A stretch of 64,000 bases of DNA from Streptomyces sp. NBC_01296 (lineage in GTDB: Bacteria > Actinomycetota > Actinomycetes > Streptomycetales > Streptomycetaceae). Position 1 is the first letter of the stretch. Each line of letters begins with the position of its first letter. The stretch is taken from NCBI RefSeq assembly GCF_035984415.1, contig NZ_CP130720.1:5828001-5892000 (forward strand). Direction: 5' to 3'. The position numbers and the translations under genes are program-made. This document shows positions 41,125-48,751 of this stretch, piece by piece. The notes beneath the pieces were generated by a model. That model searched no databases. It worked only from the letters and a program-made list of their open reading frames with translations, and was not told where the DNA came from.

Positions 41125-41778
41125 ATGATTGACGTACGCCGCGGGGCCGACCGGTACGGGGGCGGGGATCCGGACAGCGGGATCACCACCTTGCACGCCT
41201 TCTCCTTCGGCCGGTTCTACGACCCGGACAACGTGCGCTTCGGCCCGGTCCTGGCCTGCAACGAGGAGACCCTCGCCCCGGGCGCCGGCTTCGACGAGCA
41301 CCCGCACAGCCACACCGAGATCGTGACGTGGGTCGTCCAGGGCGAGCTCACGCACAAGGGCAGCACCGGCGAGAGCACCGTGGTCCGGCCGGGCGACGTG
41401 CAGCACCTCGGCGCCGGATCCGGCGCCCGGCACATCGAGCGCAACGACGGCGCGGTGCCGCTGCGCTTCGTGCAGACGTGGCTCGCGCCCCTCGCCTCCG
41501 GCGGGGAGCCCTCGTACACGCTCGTCCGCGGGATCCGCGACGACGCCCCGTACGAGGTCCCCGCGGCCGGCGCCGTCCTGCACGTGCGCAGGCCCGGCGC
41601 GGGCGAGCGGCTCGCCGTACCGGCGGCGGAGCGGGTCTACCTGCACGTGGTCCGCGGGGACCTGCGCCTGGACGGGGAGGAGCTCGGGCCCGGGGACGCG
41701 GCGCGGATCACCGGCGAGCCGGGCCTGGAGATCGTCGCCGGATCCCCGGGGGAGCTGCTGATCTGGGAGCTGCCCTAG
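41125..41778 (+). CDS. Pirin family protein (bicupin)
   Basis: 217 aa; ATG 41125 gives MIDVRRGADRYGG. The N-terminal cupin carries HPHSHTEIVTWVVQGELTHKGSTG, the His/Glu metal-site motif of pirins; LGAGSGARHIERN follows. The C-terminal cupin lacks clear ligands, as usual. Some pirins are quercetin dioxygenases or bind pyruvate dehydrogenase E1 in Serratia (known for one member); aceE lies 7 kb away, which may be chance. Divergent from fasR. Confidence 0.87.
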   Translation: MIDVRRGADRYGGGDPDSGITTLHAFSFGRFYDPDNVRFGPVLACNEETLAPGAGFDEHPHSHTEIVTWVVQGELTHKGSTGESTVVRPGDVQHLGAGSGARHIERNDGAVPLRFVQTWLAPLASGGEPSYTLVRGIRDDAPYEVPAAGAVLHVRRPGAGERLAVPAAERVYLHVVRGDLRLDGEELGPGDAARITGEPGLEIVAGSPGELLIWELP

Positions 41779-41810
41779 GGGGTTGGCGACCGGCGGTCAG
41801 CGGGCGGCGG

Positions 41811-42647
41811 TCAGCGGCCGGCGAGTTCGGCGAGGACCGCGTCGGTGAACGGAGGCCAGGCCTCCACGGCCCACGGGCCGAAGGCGCGGTCGGCCAGCGC
41901 GACACACGCGGCGCGCGCGTCCGGGTCCACCCACAGGAAGGTGCCGGCCTGCCCGAAGTGGCCGAACGTGCGGGCCGAGGACGTGGCGCCGGTCCAGTGC
42001 GGGGCCTTGCCGTCGCGGATCTCCAGGCCCAGCCCCCAGTCGTTGGGGGACTGGATCCCGTACCCCGGGAGCACGCCCTTGAGGCCGGGGTGGACGACGG
42101 AGGTGGCTTCCGCGACCGTACGGACGTCGAGCAGCCGGGGCGCCTGGAGTTCCGCCGCGAAGCGGACCAGGTCGCAGACGGTCGAGACGCCGTCCTTGGC
42201 CGGCGAGCCCTCCAGCGTCGTCGACGCCATGCCGAGCGGCTCGAACACCGCCTGGTGCACGTACTCCGAGAAGGGGATGCCGGTGGCCTTCGTGATGTGG
42301 TCGCCGAGCACCTCGAAACCGGCGTTCGAGTACAGCCGGCGCGTGCCGGGCGCCGCCATCGCGCGGTGCTCGTCGAAGGCCAGCCCGCTGGTGTGGGCGA
42401 GCAGGTGACGGACCGTCGAGCCCTCGGGTCCGGCCGGCTCGTCCAGCTCGACCGCCCCCTCCTCGTACGCGACGAGCGCGGCGTACGCGGCGAGCGGCTT
42501 GGTCACCGAGGCCAGCGCGAAGCGGTGGTCGACGGGCCCGTGGGAGCCGGCCAGGCTCCCGTCGGCGCGTACGACGGCCGCCGCGGCGGTCGGAACCGGC
42601 CAGTTCTCGATGATCCGCAGACTCTGCAGGGTTTCCACGCTCTCCAT
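41811..42647 (-). CDS. Serine hydrolase, beta-lactamase/class C (EstB-like) family
   Basis: 278 aa; ATG 42647. Motifs: SxxK in LASVTKPLA, YxN in RRLYSNAGFE, and a third box HFGQAG replacing KTG, as in EstB-type esterases and D-aminopeptidases. No signal peptide, so cytoplasmic. More likely an esterase or peptidase than an antibiotic-resistance enzyme. Its ATG and the MerR gene share the divergent region with the MerR palindrome, so it may be co-regulated. Confidence 0.85.
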   Translation of the reverse strand: MESVETLQSLRIIENWPVPTAAAAVVRADGSLAGSHGPVDHRFALASVTKPLAAYAALVAYEEGAVELDEPAGPEGSTVRHLLAHTSGLAFDEHRAMAAPGTRRLYSNAGFEVLGDHITKATGIPFSEYVHQAVFEPLGMASTTLEGSPAKDGVSTVCDLVRFAAELQAPRLLDVRTVAEATSVVHPGLKGVLPGYGIQSPNDWGLGLEIRDGKAPHWTGATSSARTFGHFGQAGTFLWVDPDARAACVALADRAFGPWAVEAWPPFTDAVLAELAGR

Positions 42648-42661
42648 GCGGCCGAGCCTAC

Positions 42662-42692
42662 TTGCTTGGAGTGCACTCCAAGGTTTTAGCGT
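42662..42692 (+). promoter_or_regulatory. MerR-type promoter and operator
   Basis: TTGCTT (42662-42667), 19-nt spacer, TAGCGT (42687-42692). The spacer holds the 18-bp perfect palindrome CTTGGAGTGCACTCCAAG (42665-42682). A 19-nt spacer with a dyad inside is the hallmark of MerR-controlled promoters. The start ATG 42700 is 7 nt after the -10, so the transcript is probably leaderless. Confidence 0.75.
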
Positions 42693-42699
42693 GGTCGCC

Positions 42700-43095
42700 A
42701 TGAGCCTGACGCAGACGCGGTACACGATCAGCGAGGTCGAGGCCCGGACCGGTCTGACCCAGCACACCCTGCGCTGGTACGAGCGGATCGGCCTGATGCC
42801 GCACGTGGACCGCTCCCACTCGGGACAGCGCCGGTTCACGGACAAGGACCTCCACTGGCTGGCCTTCGTGGGCAAGCTGCGCGCCACCGGGATGTCGGTG
42901 GCCGACATGGTCCGCTACGCGGAACTCGTGCGCGAGGGCGAGCACACCGTCGACCGGCGCCGCGAACTGCTGGAGCAGACGCGGCGCGAGGTGCGCACGC
43001 GCATAACGGAGCTGACCGACGCGCTCGCCGTACTGGACTTCAAGATCGGCATGTATGCCACGGTCACGACCGCGGGGAAGGCGAAAGAGCAATGA
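42700..43095 (+). CDS. MerR family transcriptional regulator
   Basis: 131 aa. N-terminal MerR HTH (YTISEVEARTGLTQHTLRWYERIGLMPHVDRSHSGQRRFTDKDLHWLAFVGKLRATGMSV split across helix-turn-helix and wing, residues 8-65) and a C-terminal dimerisation coiled coil (about 80-118). No metal-binding Cys. It resembles MerR proteins paired with aldo/keto reductases. ATGA overlap with the AKR gene shows translational coupling. Confidence 0.9.
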   Translation: MSLTQTRYTISEVEARTGLTQHTLRWYERIGLMPHVDRSHSGQRRFTDKDLHWLAFVGKLRATGMSVADMVRYAELVREGEHTVDRRRELLEQTRREVRTRITELTDALAVLDFKIGMYATVTTAGKAKEQ

Positions 43096-44108
43096 CGAAG
43101 AACACCACCATCGAGCAGGTCGAACTCGGCAAGGGCGGCCCGCGGGTCGGTGTCCAGGGTCTCGGCTGCATGGGCATGAGCGAGTTCTACGGGGACACCG
43201 ACGAGGCAGTGGCCCGCGAGACCCTGGACGCGGCCCTGGCCGCCGGGGTCACCCTCTTCGACACCGCGGACGTCTACGGGCGGGGCCGCAACGAGGAGTT
43301 CCTCGCGCCGTTCGTGGCGGCGCACCGGGACGGGATCACCCTCGCCACCAAGTTCGCCATCGAGCGCACCGACGACGCGCAGTACCGGGGGATCCGCAAC
43401 GACCGCGCGTACATCCGCGGGGCCGTGGAGGACAGCCTGCGGCGGCTGGGGACCGAGGTGATCGACCTCTACTACATGCACCGGCGCGACCCGGCCGTGC
43501 CGTTCGCCGAGTCGGTGGGTGCGATGGCCGAGCTGGTGCAGGAGGGGAAGGTGCGCCACCTGGGGCTCAGCGAGGTCACCGGCGCCGAGCTGCGCGAGGC
43601 GTACGCGGTGCACCCGATCGCGGCGCTCCAGTCGGAGTGGTCGCTGTTCAGCCGGGACGTGGAGCGCAGCGCGGTGGGCGCGGCGGCGGAGCTGGGCGTG
43701 GCCTTCGTGCCGTACTCCCCGCTCGGGCGCGGTTTCCTGACCGGCGCGTTCAAGGACGCGGCGGAGCTGTCGGCGGGCGACTTCCGCGCCTTCCAGCCCC
43801 GTTTCACCGGCGACAACGCCAAGGCCAACGCGGCGCTGCTGGAGCCGGTGCGGCAGATCGCGCAGGCGCACGGGGCGACCCCGGCGCAGATCGCGCTGGC
43901 CTGGGTGCACCAGCAGGCGCAGGTGCACGGGCTGACGGTCGTCCCGATCCCCGGCACCCGCAAGCCGAGCCGCCTCGCGGAGAACACCGGGGCGACCCGG
44001 ATCACCCTGACGCCGGCGGAGCTGGCGCTGCTGGAGCCGATCGCCGCCCAGGTCGCGGGCGACCGCTACCCGGACATGAGCTCGACGTCGGCGGCCCGCG
44101 AGGGCTAG
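43092..44108 (+). CDS. Aldo/keto reductase
   Basis: 338 aa TIM barrel, NADPH-dependent reduction of aldehydes and ketones. Catalytic tetrad Asp57, Tyr62 (FDTADVYGRG), Lys87 (LATKFAI) and His130 (YYMHRRDP). YSPLGRGFLTG and the late PIPGTRKPSRLAENTGA are typical of the AKR13/YajO-like branch and bind NADPH. Overlaps merR by 4 bp and ends at a strong hairpin, so the two form one operon probably induced by electrophiles. Confidence 0.92.
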   Translation: MTKNTTIEQVELGKGGPRVGVQGLGCMGMSEFYGDTDEAVARETLDAALAAGVTLFDTADVYGRGRNEEFLAPFVAAHRDGITLATKFAIERTDDAQYRGIRNDRAYIRGAVEDSLRRLGTEVIDLYYMHRRDPAVPFAESVGAMAELVQEGKVRHLGLSEVTGAELREAYAVHPIAALQSEWSLFSRDVERSAVGAAAELGVAFVPYSPLGRGFLTGAFKDAAELSAGDFRAFQPRFTGDNAKANAALLEPVRQIAQAHGATPAQIALAWVHQQAQVHGLTVVPIPGTRKPSRLAENTGATRITLTPAELALLEPIAAQVAGDRYPDMSSTSAAREG

Positions 44109-44114
44109 GCCGCA

Positions 44115-44144
44115 GCCACCGCGCCGGGGTCCCGGCGCGGTGGC
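44115..44144. terminator. Terminator between AKR and DUF4429 genes
   Basis: GCCACCGCGCCGGG and CCCGGCGCGGTGGC, 14 complementary bases around GT; realistically a 12-bp stem with a 6-nt loop. Confidence 0.8.
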
Positions 44145-44153
44145 GGGCGGAGG

Positions 44154-45005
44154 TCAGGCGTCGGCGGCGAAGCGGTCGCGCAGGGCGGCGTACTCCGCGT
44201 CCGTCAGCAGGCCCGCGCTGTACAGCTCGCTCAGGTGGTGCAGGCGTTCGTCCGTGCGGGCCGCCGGGACCGCCGCCACCGGGGTGCGGCCGCGCAGGGC
44301 GGCGAGGACGGCCGCCGCGAACGGCAGCGACTCGTGCACCGCCCCGTATCCGACGCCGAACACCGCGGCCGCCAGGTCGTGGTCGGGCCGCGGGTCGCCG
44401 GTGGCGTCCCGCCGGAGCAGCCGCAGGTGGCCGCCCGGCGCCTCCGGCGAGCTCCACTCGACGCCGGTCAGCGCGGACAGCGGGTAACGCTGGTCGCCCG
44501 CCTTCCACTTGGTGCTCGTGGCGCCCGTGCGCGACCAGTGGAAGGTGACGGCCGAGCCGTCGAAGCCCAGCCGCGCGTCGTACGCCTTCAGCTGCAGCGG
44601 CGGCTGCGGCACCTCGACAAGGAAACGTTCCGCCGGATCGGCGGCATCCGGGCCCAGCCGGGCCCGTACGGCGTCCGCGAACTCGGCCGCCTGCGCGGCC
44701 CGGTCCCCGGGCAGCACCAGCCGGTACGGATCGCAGACCGCGCGCAGCTGCCCGGCGGCGGCCTCCATCAGCGGATCCGCGCCCGCCCGCGGCACGGCGT
44801 GCAGAACCACCGCGTCCCGTTTCCCCCCGGACCCGGTCGCGTTCACGCTCACCCCCGACAACGCCTCGAAGGGGATCCGCCGCGCCCCGAGGGCGTGCAG
44901 GAGTCTCGGACTCCTCGGCGTTCTTATCCCCCGTGCGAAGCGGATGAGCACCGAGTCCGAGTCGAACTCCCAGACGGCATGGTTTCCGGCCAGTACGTCA
45001 CCCAT
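44154..45005 (-). CDS. DUF4429 protein with C-terminal SHOCT domain
   Basis: 283 aa; ATG 45005. Two DUF4429 (PH-like) repeats: GNHAVWEFDSDSVLIRFARG at the start and LKAYDARLGFDGSAVTFHWSRTG at about 140. The SHOCT motif ends the protein (RLHHLSELYSAGLLTDAEYAALRDRF). Cytoplasmic. PH-like plus SHOCT suggests membrane or protein association; function unknown. Common in Streptomyces. Confidence 0.85.
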   Translation of the reverse strand: MGDVLAGNHAVWEFDSDSVLIRFARGIRTPRSPRLLHALGARRIPFEALSGVSVNATGSGGKRDAVVLHAVPRAGADPLMEAAAGQLRAVCDPYRLVLPGDRAAQAAEFADAVRARLGPDAADPAERFLVEVPQPPLQLKAYDARLGFDGSAVTFHWSRTGATSTKWKAGDQRYPLSALTGVEWSSPEAPGGHLRLLRRDATGDPRPDHDLAAAVFGVGYGAVHESLPFAAAVLAALRGRTPVAAVPAARTDERLHHLSELYSAGLLTDAEYAALRDRFAADA

Positions 45006-45080
45006 GCGGCACATCGTAAGGGGACGTACCCCCGCGCGTCCCCCTCGATGCAGAGCCCGTTTTCCGAGGCTCTACACGTG

Positions 45081-46316
45081 TCAGTCCCCGTCTGTCCCGG
45101 AAATTCCACGGCGGCACGCATCGTCGCCGGTCGCGCACACCACGGAACCGAACGCGCCGGTTCCGATTTTGGCGAAGTTGTCCAGGGATCCCGTACCTGG
45201 CTCGAAATAGCCGGTGTGGAGCTTCGCCCCGGCCGAGGACAGCAGCCGCGATCCGAAGTCCGGCGACACCGGGTCCGCCCCGTGGCCGACCCCGCCGACC
45301 TCCAGGTGCGGTACGTCCGCGATCCAGTCCCCGGCGTCCCGCGTCGCCCACACCCGCGCCGACGTGTGCAGCTCGGCCGCCGACCCCGCGCGCATCCCGG
45401 GACTGCCCGCCACCACCACGTCCGTCACCCGCTTCGGCAGCGCGTGCGCGGCGACCCCGCACACCACCGAGCCGTAGCTGTGGCAGAACAGCGCCACGCT
45501 CGCGTCGCCGGGCAGCGCAGCGGCCAGGGACTCCAGCCGTACGGCCCCGTCCATCGCCATCCGGCCGGTCGCCGCGTCCATGCCGACCCCGGTGGGAGCG
45601 GTGTAGCCGGCCCAGGCGATGACGGCGGTCCGGCTGCCGGGAGCCTGCGTGCGCTGGGCCTCGTACAGCGACTGCGCCATGCCGACGGGCGCGATGAGGC
45701 GGCGCTGGGTGCGCTCGAAGGTGAGCACGTCGGTGTCGACGCCGGGGACGATCACCGAGACCCGGTCGGCCCCGTCCAGGTCGCCGAACACCTCGGCGAC
45801 GCGGCCGCCGCCGGTCGGGTCGAAGGCGAGGATCTGCCGGCCCGGCAGGGCCAGGGACTCGAAGCGGTGGGAGCGCCGGCCGGCCGTGGTGCGGTCTGCC
45901 GGGGTGAGGCTGACGTCCCGGCTGCGGGCCTCCTCCACGCGCTCGGCCTGCTCCAGGCCGCGCAGGTTGGCCCGGTAGCGCAGCGCGGCCGGCGCCCCGT
46001 CGAGGTTCCCGACGACCAGGGGGTACCCCTCGGCGAGCCGGGCCCGCTGGGATCCGTCGAGCTCGGCGAAGAACCGGGCCACGGTCCGTACGGGGGCATC
46101 GGCGGGCGGCACCGGGCGGCCGTCGATCCGGGCCGTGGACCAGGAGGCGAGGGCGGCGGCGCGCAGGGAGGTCCCGGCGTCGGGCCGGTGCACGGCGGTC
46201 CAGCCGGTGGTCGCCAGCATGATGAAGACCACCGCGAGCGCGAGCAGGGTGCGCAGGGCGGCGGGGCGCGGGTCGGCGCCGAAGGCGGTGGAGTGGGCGA
46301 GGCCGGGCAGGTTCAC
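45081..46316 (-). CDS. Membrane-anchored alpha/beta hydrolase (DUF1023 type)
   Basis: 411 aa, GTG start. One N-terminal hydrophobic helix (LLALAVVFIMLATTGWTAV, about 24-42) acts as signal anchor. The hydrolase core has nucleophile Ser in LFCHSYGSVVCG, an Asp in DAGDWI/ADPVSPDFG and a late His in KLHTGYFE. The middle part (VSVIVPGVDTDVLTFERTQ) fits DUF1023. Probably faces the outside. Substrate unknown. A preceding regulator (TetR) reads in the same direction, 84 bp upstream. Confidence 0.85.
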   Translation of the reverse strand: MNLPGLAHSTAFGADPRPAALRTLLALAVVFIMLATTGWTAVHRPDAGTSLRAAALASWSTARIDGRPVPPADAPVRTVARFFAELDGSQRARLAEGYPLVVGNLDGAPAALRYRANLRGLEQAERVEEARSRDVSLTPADRTTAGRRSHRFESLALPGRQILAFDPTGGGRVAEVFGDLDGADRVSVIVPGVDTDVLTFERTQRRLIAPVGMAQSLYEAQRTQAPGSRTAVIAWAGYTAPTGVGMDAATGRMAMDGAVRLESLAAALPGDASVALFCHSYGSVVCGVAAHALPKRVTDVVVAGSPGMRAGSAAELHTSARVWATRDAGDWIADVPHLEVGGVGHGADPVSPDFGSRLLSSAGAKLHTGYFEPGTGSLDNFAKIGTGAFGSVVCATGDDACRRGISGTDGD

Positions 46317-46400
46317 TGGGACCAGCGTAGGAGACCGGATCCGGGCGCGGCGCCCAGGGTGACCGGGTTCACGGCCGACCGTGCGACCCCGTACGGATGT

Positions 46401-47048
46401 TCAGCGCCACTCCGCGGCGAGCGCGGGGCCGATCTGGTCAAGGCAGGCCTCGGTCATCCGCCGGATCGAGGCCACGCTGGCGTCCTCTCCCTGCCCCCAC
46501 AGACGCCCGGTGACCCTCATCACTCCGTAGAACGCGGCGACCGCCAGCCGCGGCCGCGGGTCGCTGTCCACGTCCAGCCCCTCACGCTCGGCGATCAGCC
46601 GGGCGATCCGCTCCTCGAGCCCGGTGGAGCGGCGCAGGTGGACGGCGAGCAGCGCCGGGGTCGACTCGATGAGCCGGTACGTGCGCATGTACAGGTCGAC
46701 CGGGACCACGTCGCAGAGGGCCTCGTCGAGGGTGTCCCAGGCGCCGAGCACGGCGCCCCGCAGCGCCTCGAGCGGCCCCTCGGCGGGCGGCCGGGAGCGC
46801 AGCGCGGCGACGAAGTGCGACTCGACCAGGTCCTGGACGGCGAAGGCGGCCTCCTCCTTGTTGGCGAAGTACCGGAAGAAGGTCCGCTGGGAGACGTCCA
46901 CGGCGTCGGTGATCTCGTCGACGGTGGTGTGCTCGTACCCCTGCGCGACGAAGAGGAGCAGGGCGGCGCGCAGCAGCGCGTCCCGGGTGCGCCGCTTCTT
47001 GCGTTCGCGCAGCCCGGGCGCCGCCGCCGGCCGCTCGTCGGTCCTCAC
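46401..47048 (-). CDS. TetR family transcriptional regulator
   Basis: 215 aa, GTG start. N-terminal HTH (RRTRDALLRAALLLFVAQGYEHTTVDEITDAVDVSQRTFFRYFANKEEAAFAV, about 19-70) with the FFRYFANKEE end typical of mycobacterial-type TetRs; the C-terminal domain resembles MftR/TetR_C. Probably co-transcribed with the hydrolase gene to its left, or controls it. A GCATGC double site lies 17 bp upstream. Confidence 0.9.
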   Translation of the reverse strand: MRTDERPAAAPGLRERKKRRTRDALLRAALLLFVAQGYEHTTVDEITDAVDVSQRTFFRYFANKEEAAFAVQDLVESHFVAALRSRPPAEGPLEALRGAVLGAWDTLDEALCDVVPVDLYMRTYRLIESTPALLAVHLRRSTGLEERIARLIAEREGLDVDSDPRPRLAVAAFYGVMRVTGRLWGQGEDASVASIRRMTEACLDQIGPALAAEWR

Positions 47049-47064
47049 CGGGGGTGTCCTTCCC

Positions 47065-47079
47065 GCATGCTCCGCATGC
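47065..47079. promoter_or_regulatory. Candidate TetR autoregulatory site
   Basis: GCATGC-TCC-GCATGC: two self-complementary hexamers three bases apart, also an inverted repeat overall, 17 nt upstream of the TetR start. Confidence 0.4.
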
Positions 47080-47424
47080 CGAATCCGACGCCGAGTGAGC
47101 GGTCAGGTTACCCGTGACGGACCTGGCGGCCACCGTCCCGTTAACCCGTTGGTGAGGGCCGCGGCCCGCACGGCCGCCCCGGCCGGCAACCCGATCGGGG
47201 ACAGCCGGGAGCAGGCGCCGCCGCCCCGCTCCCCGCAGCTCACCGCACCGGCGTCAACCGCGTCCGCACGAGAGCGCCGGGGGGCGGTTCCGGCGGGGCC
47301 GTCGCCTATCAGGGTGGACCCGCCCGCGGCCCCTTCCGCACGGCCGTCCTCGCAGGTCAGCGTGGGGTCCGAGGCGCTCCGGAACCAGTCCGGGGAGCCC
47401 TGGTCCACAAGGAGTTGACCTGTC
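47080..47424. other. Intergenic region, no gene seen
   Basis: 345 bp between the TetR gene and the I36 gene. Coding potential is poor in all frames. Two related motifs GTTACCCGT (47107-47115) and GTTAACCCGTT (47140-47150) are the only visible sequence structure, besides AAGGAG just before the I36 start. Confidence 0.5.
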
Positions 47425-47826
47425 ATGCGTACGAGTTCACCCGCACGGTCCACCACCGTCCTCGCCGCGACCGTCCTGGCCCTCGCCGCGTTCGTCCCGA
47501 GCACGGCAGGCACCGCACACGCCGCCGGCCCGCCGCCGGGCAAGGCCCCCGCCTGCGCCGCCGGGCAGCTGTGCCTGTGGGCGAAGCCGGAGTTCAAGGG
47601 CACCCGCCACGCCCACGAGCTGAGCACCATGGACATCAACAGCTGTACGGCACTGCCCGCCGGGACCAGCGCCCAGTCGCTGGTCAACCGCACCGGGCGG
47701 CCGGTGACCACCTACCAGTCGGCCGAATGCGCCGAGACCGGCGAGTTCCAGACCTACCCGGGCGACGGGGTCCAGCTGCCCCAATCGCTCTACCTGGTCA
47801 GGGCCTTCAAGGTGTGGGAACGCTAG
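47425..47826 (+). CDS. Secreted peptidase inhibitor family I36 (SMPI-like) protein
   Basis: 133 aa. Sec signal peptide cut after about residue 33 (VPSTAGTAHA). The mature part CAAGQLCLWAKPEFKGTRHAHELS has the beta/gamma-crystallin-like I36 motif with paired Cys (44, 50 and later 74, 101). The first known member, Streptomyces SMPI, inhibits metalloproteinases. ATG with AAGGAG ten bases ahead. Its last 20 bp overlap the end of the convergent potassium-channel gene. Confidence 0.82.
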   Translation: MRTSSPARSTTVLAATVLALAAFVPSTAGTAHAAGPPPGKAPACAAGQLCLWAKPEFKGTRHAHELSTMDINSCTALPAGTSAQSLVNRTGRPVTTYQSAECAETGEFQTYPGDGVQLPQSLYLVRAFKVWER

Positions 47827-48625
47827 CGCCGCCCGCCGCCGGGGCCGCTTCGGGCACCCGGGCCGGTACGTCGGCTCCCGCGCCCGGGGCGGCCGCCCCG
47901 CCGAGGCGCCCGATCTCGGCGCGCAGCGCCCGTACCTCCGCGGCCAGTTCGGCGATCGCGGCGGTCTGCGCCCGCTCCACCCGGTCGTCGCGCTCGAAAC
48001 GGGAGATGAACCAGGCCGCGATGTTGGCGGTGACCACACCGAGCAGGGCGATCCCCGACAGCATCAGCCCCACCGCGAGCACCCGGCCGAGCCCGGTGGT
48101 GGGGGAGTGGTCCCCGTACCCGACGGTCGTCATGGTGGTGAAGCTCCACCACACGGCATCGCCCAGGTTCTTGATGTTGCCGTCGGGCGCGTCCCGCTCC
48201 ACGCTCAGCACGGCGAGCGAGCCGAACATCAGCAGCCCGACCACCGCCCCCGCCACGTACGTGGTCAGCCGGATCTGCGGGGCCATCCGGGCCCGCCGGC
48301 CCACCAGCAGCAGCGTGGACACCAGCCGCAGCAGCCGCAGCGGCTGGAGCATCGGCAGCAGCACCGCGCCCAGGTCCAGCCAGTGGGTCCGCACGAACGC
48401 CTTCTTCGCCGTCGACAGGCCCAGCCTCATCAGGTAGTCGGCGGCGAAGGCCCCCCACACCACCCACTCGGTGACCGTGCACGCCCGGTGCACGACCGCA
48501 TCCGCGTCGGGCGCGACGATCGGCACGGCGTAGGCGACGGTGAAGGCCACGGCGAGCACGAGCAGCGGGGTCTGGCTCCGCCGCTCCCACCGCAGCTGGC
48601 GGGAGGGTTCCTTCATACGGAGCAT
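47807..48625 (-). CDS. Voltage-gated-like potassium channel subunit
   Basis: 272 aa (ATG 48625 or 48616). S1-S4-like helices then S5, pore helix and S6: LGDAVWWSFTTMTTVGYGDHSP holds the K+ selectivity filter TVGYGD. An S4-like segment LQPLRLLRLVSTLLLVGRRAR carries spaced Arg. A C-terminal coiled coil (AAIAELAAEVRALRAEIGRLGG) should tetramerise the channel. No RCK domain. Downstream of aceE on the same strand but separated by a terminator. Confidence 0.88.
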   Translation of the reverse strand: MLRMKEPSRQLRWERRSQTPLLVLAVAFTVAYAVPIVAPDADAVVHRACTVTEWVVWGAFAADYLMRLGLSTAKKAFVRTHWLDLGAVLLPMLQPLRLLRLVSTLLLVGRRARMAPQIRLTTYVAGAVVGLLMFGSLAVLSVERDAPDGNIKNLGDAVWWSFTTMTTVGYGDHSPTTGLGRVLAVGLMLSGIALLGVVTANIAAWFISRFERDDRVERAQTAAIAELAAEVRALRAEIGRLGGAAAPGAGADVPARVPEAAPAAGGASVPTP

Positions 48626-48686
48626 CGTAAGGAACAGGTAAAGCAGAACGGGCCGGCGCAGTGCCGCAGAGGCAGGGGCAACGGAA

Positions 48687-48722
48687 GCGGGCCGGGGCGC
48701 GCTCCCGCACACCCCGGCCCGC
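48687..48722 (-). terminator. Terminator after aceE
   Basis: 11-bp stem GCGGGCCGGGG / CCCCGGCCCGC with a 14-nt loop, 30 nt past the aceE stop. Confidence 0.65.
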
Positions 48723-48751
48723 CGCCGTCGGCCGTCCGCCCCAGCGCAGCG

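Noticed and set aside
41811..42647. Antibiotic-resistance beta-lactamase
   Set aside because: No signal peptide and HFG instead of KTG in the third box; better described as an EstB-like serine hydrolase.
44235..47117. 960-codon + strand open frame
   Set aside because: It runs antisense across three minus genes with clear domains (DUF4429, alpha/beta hydrolase, TetR); no domain of its own.
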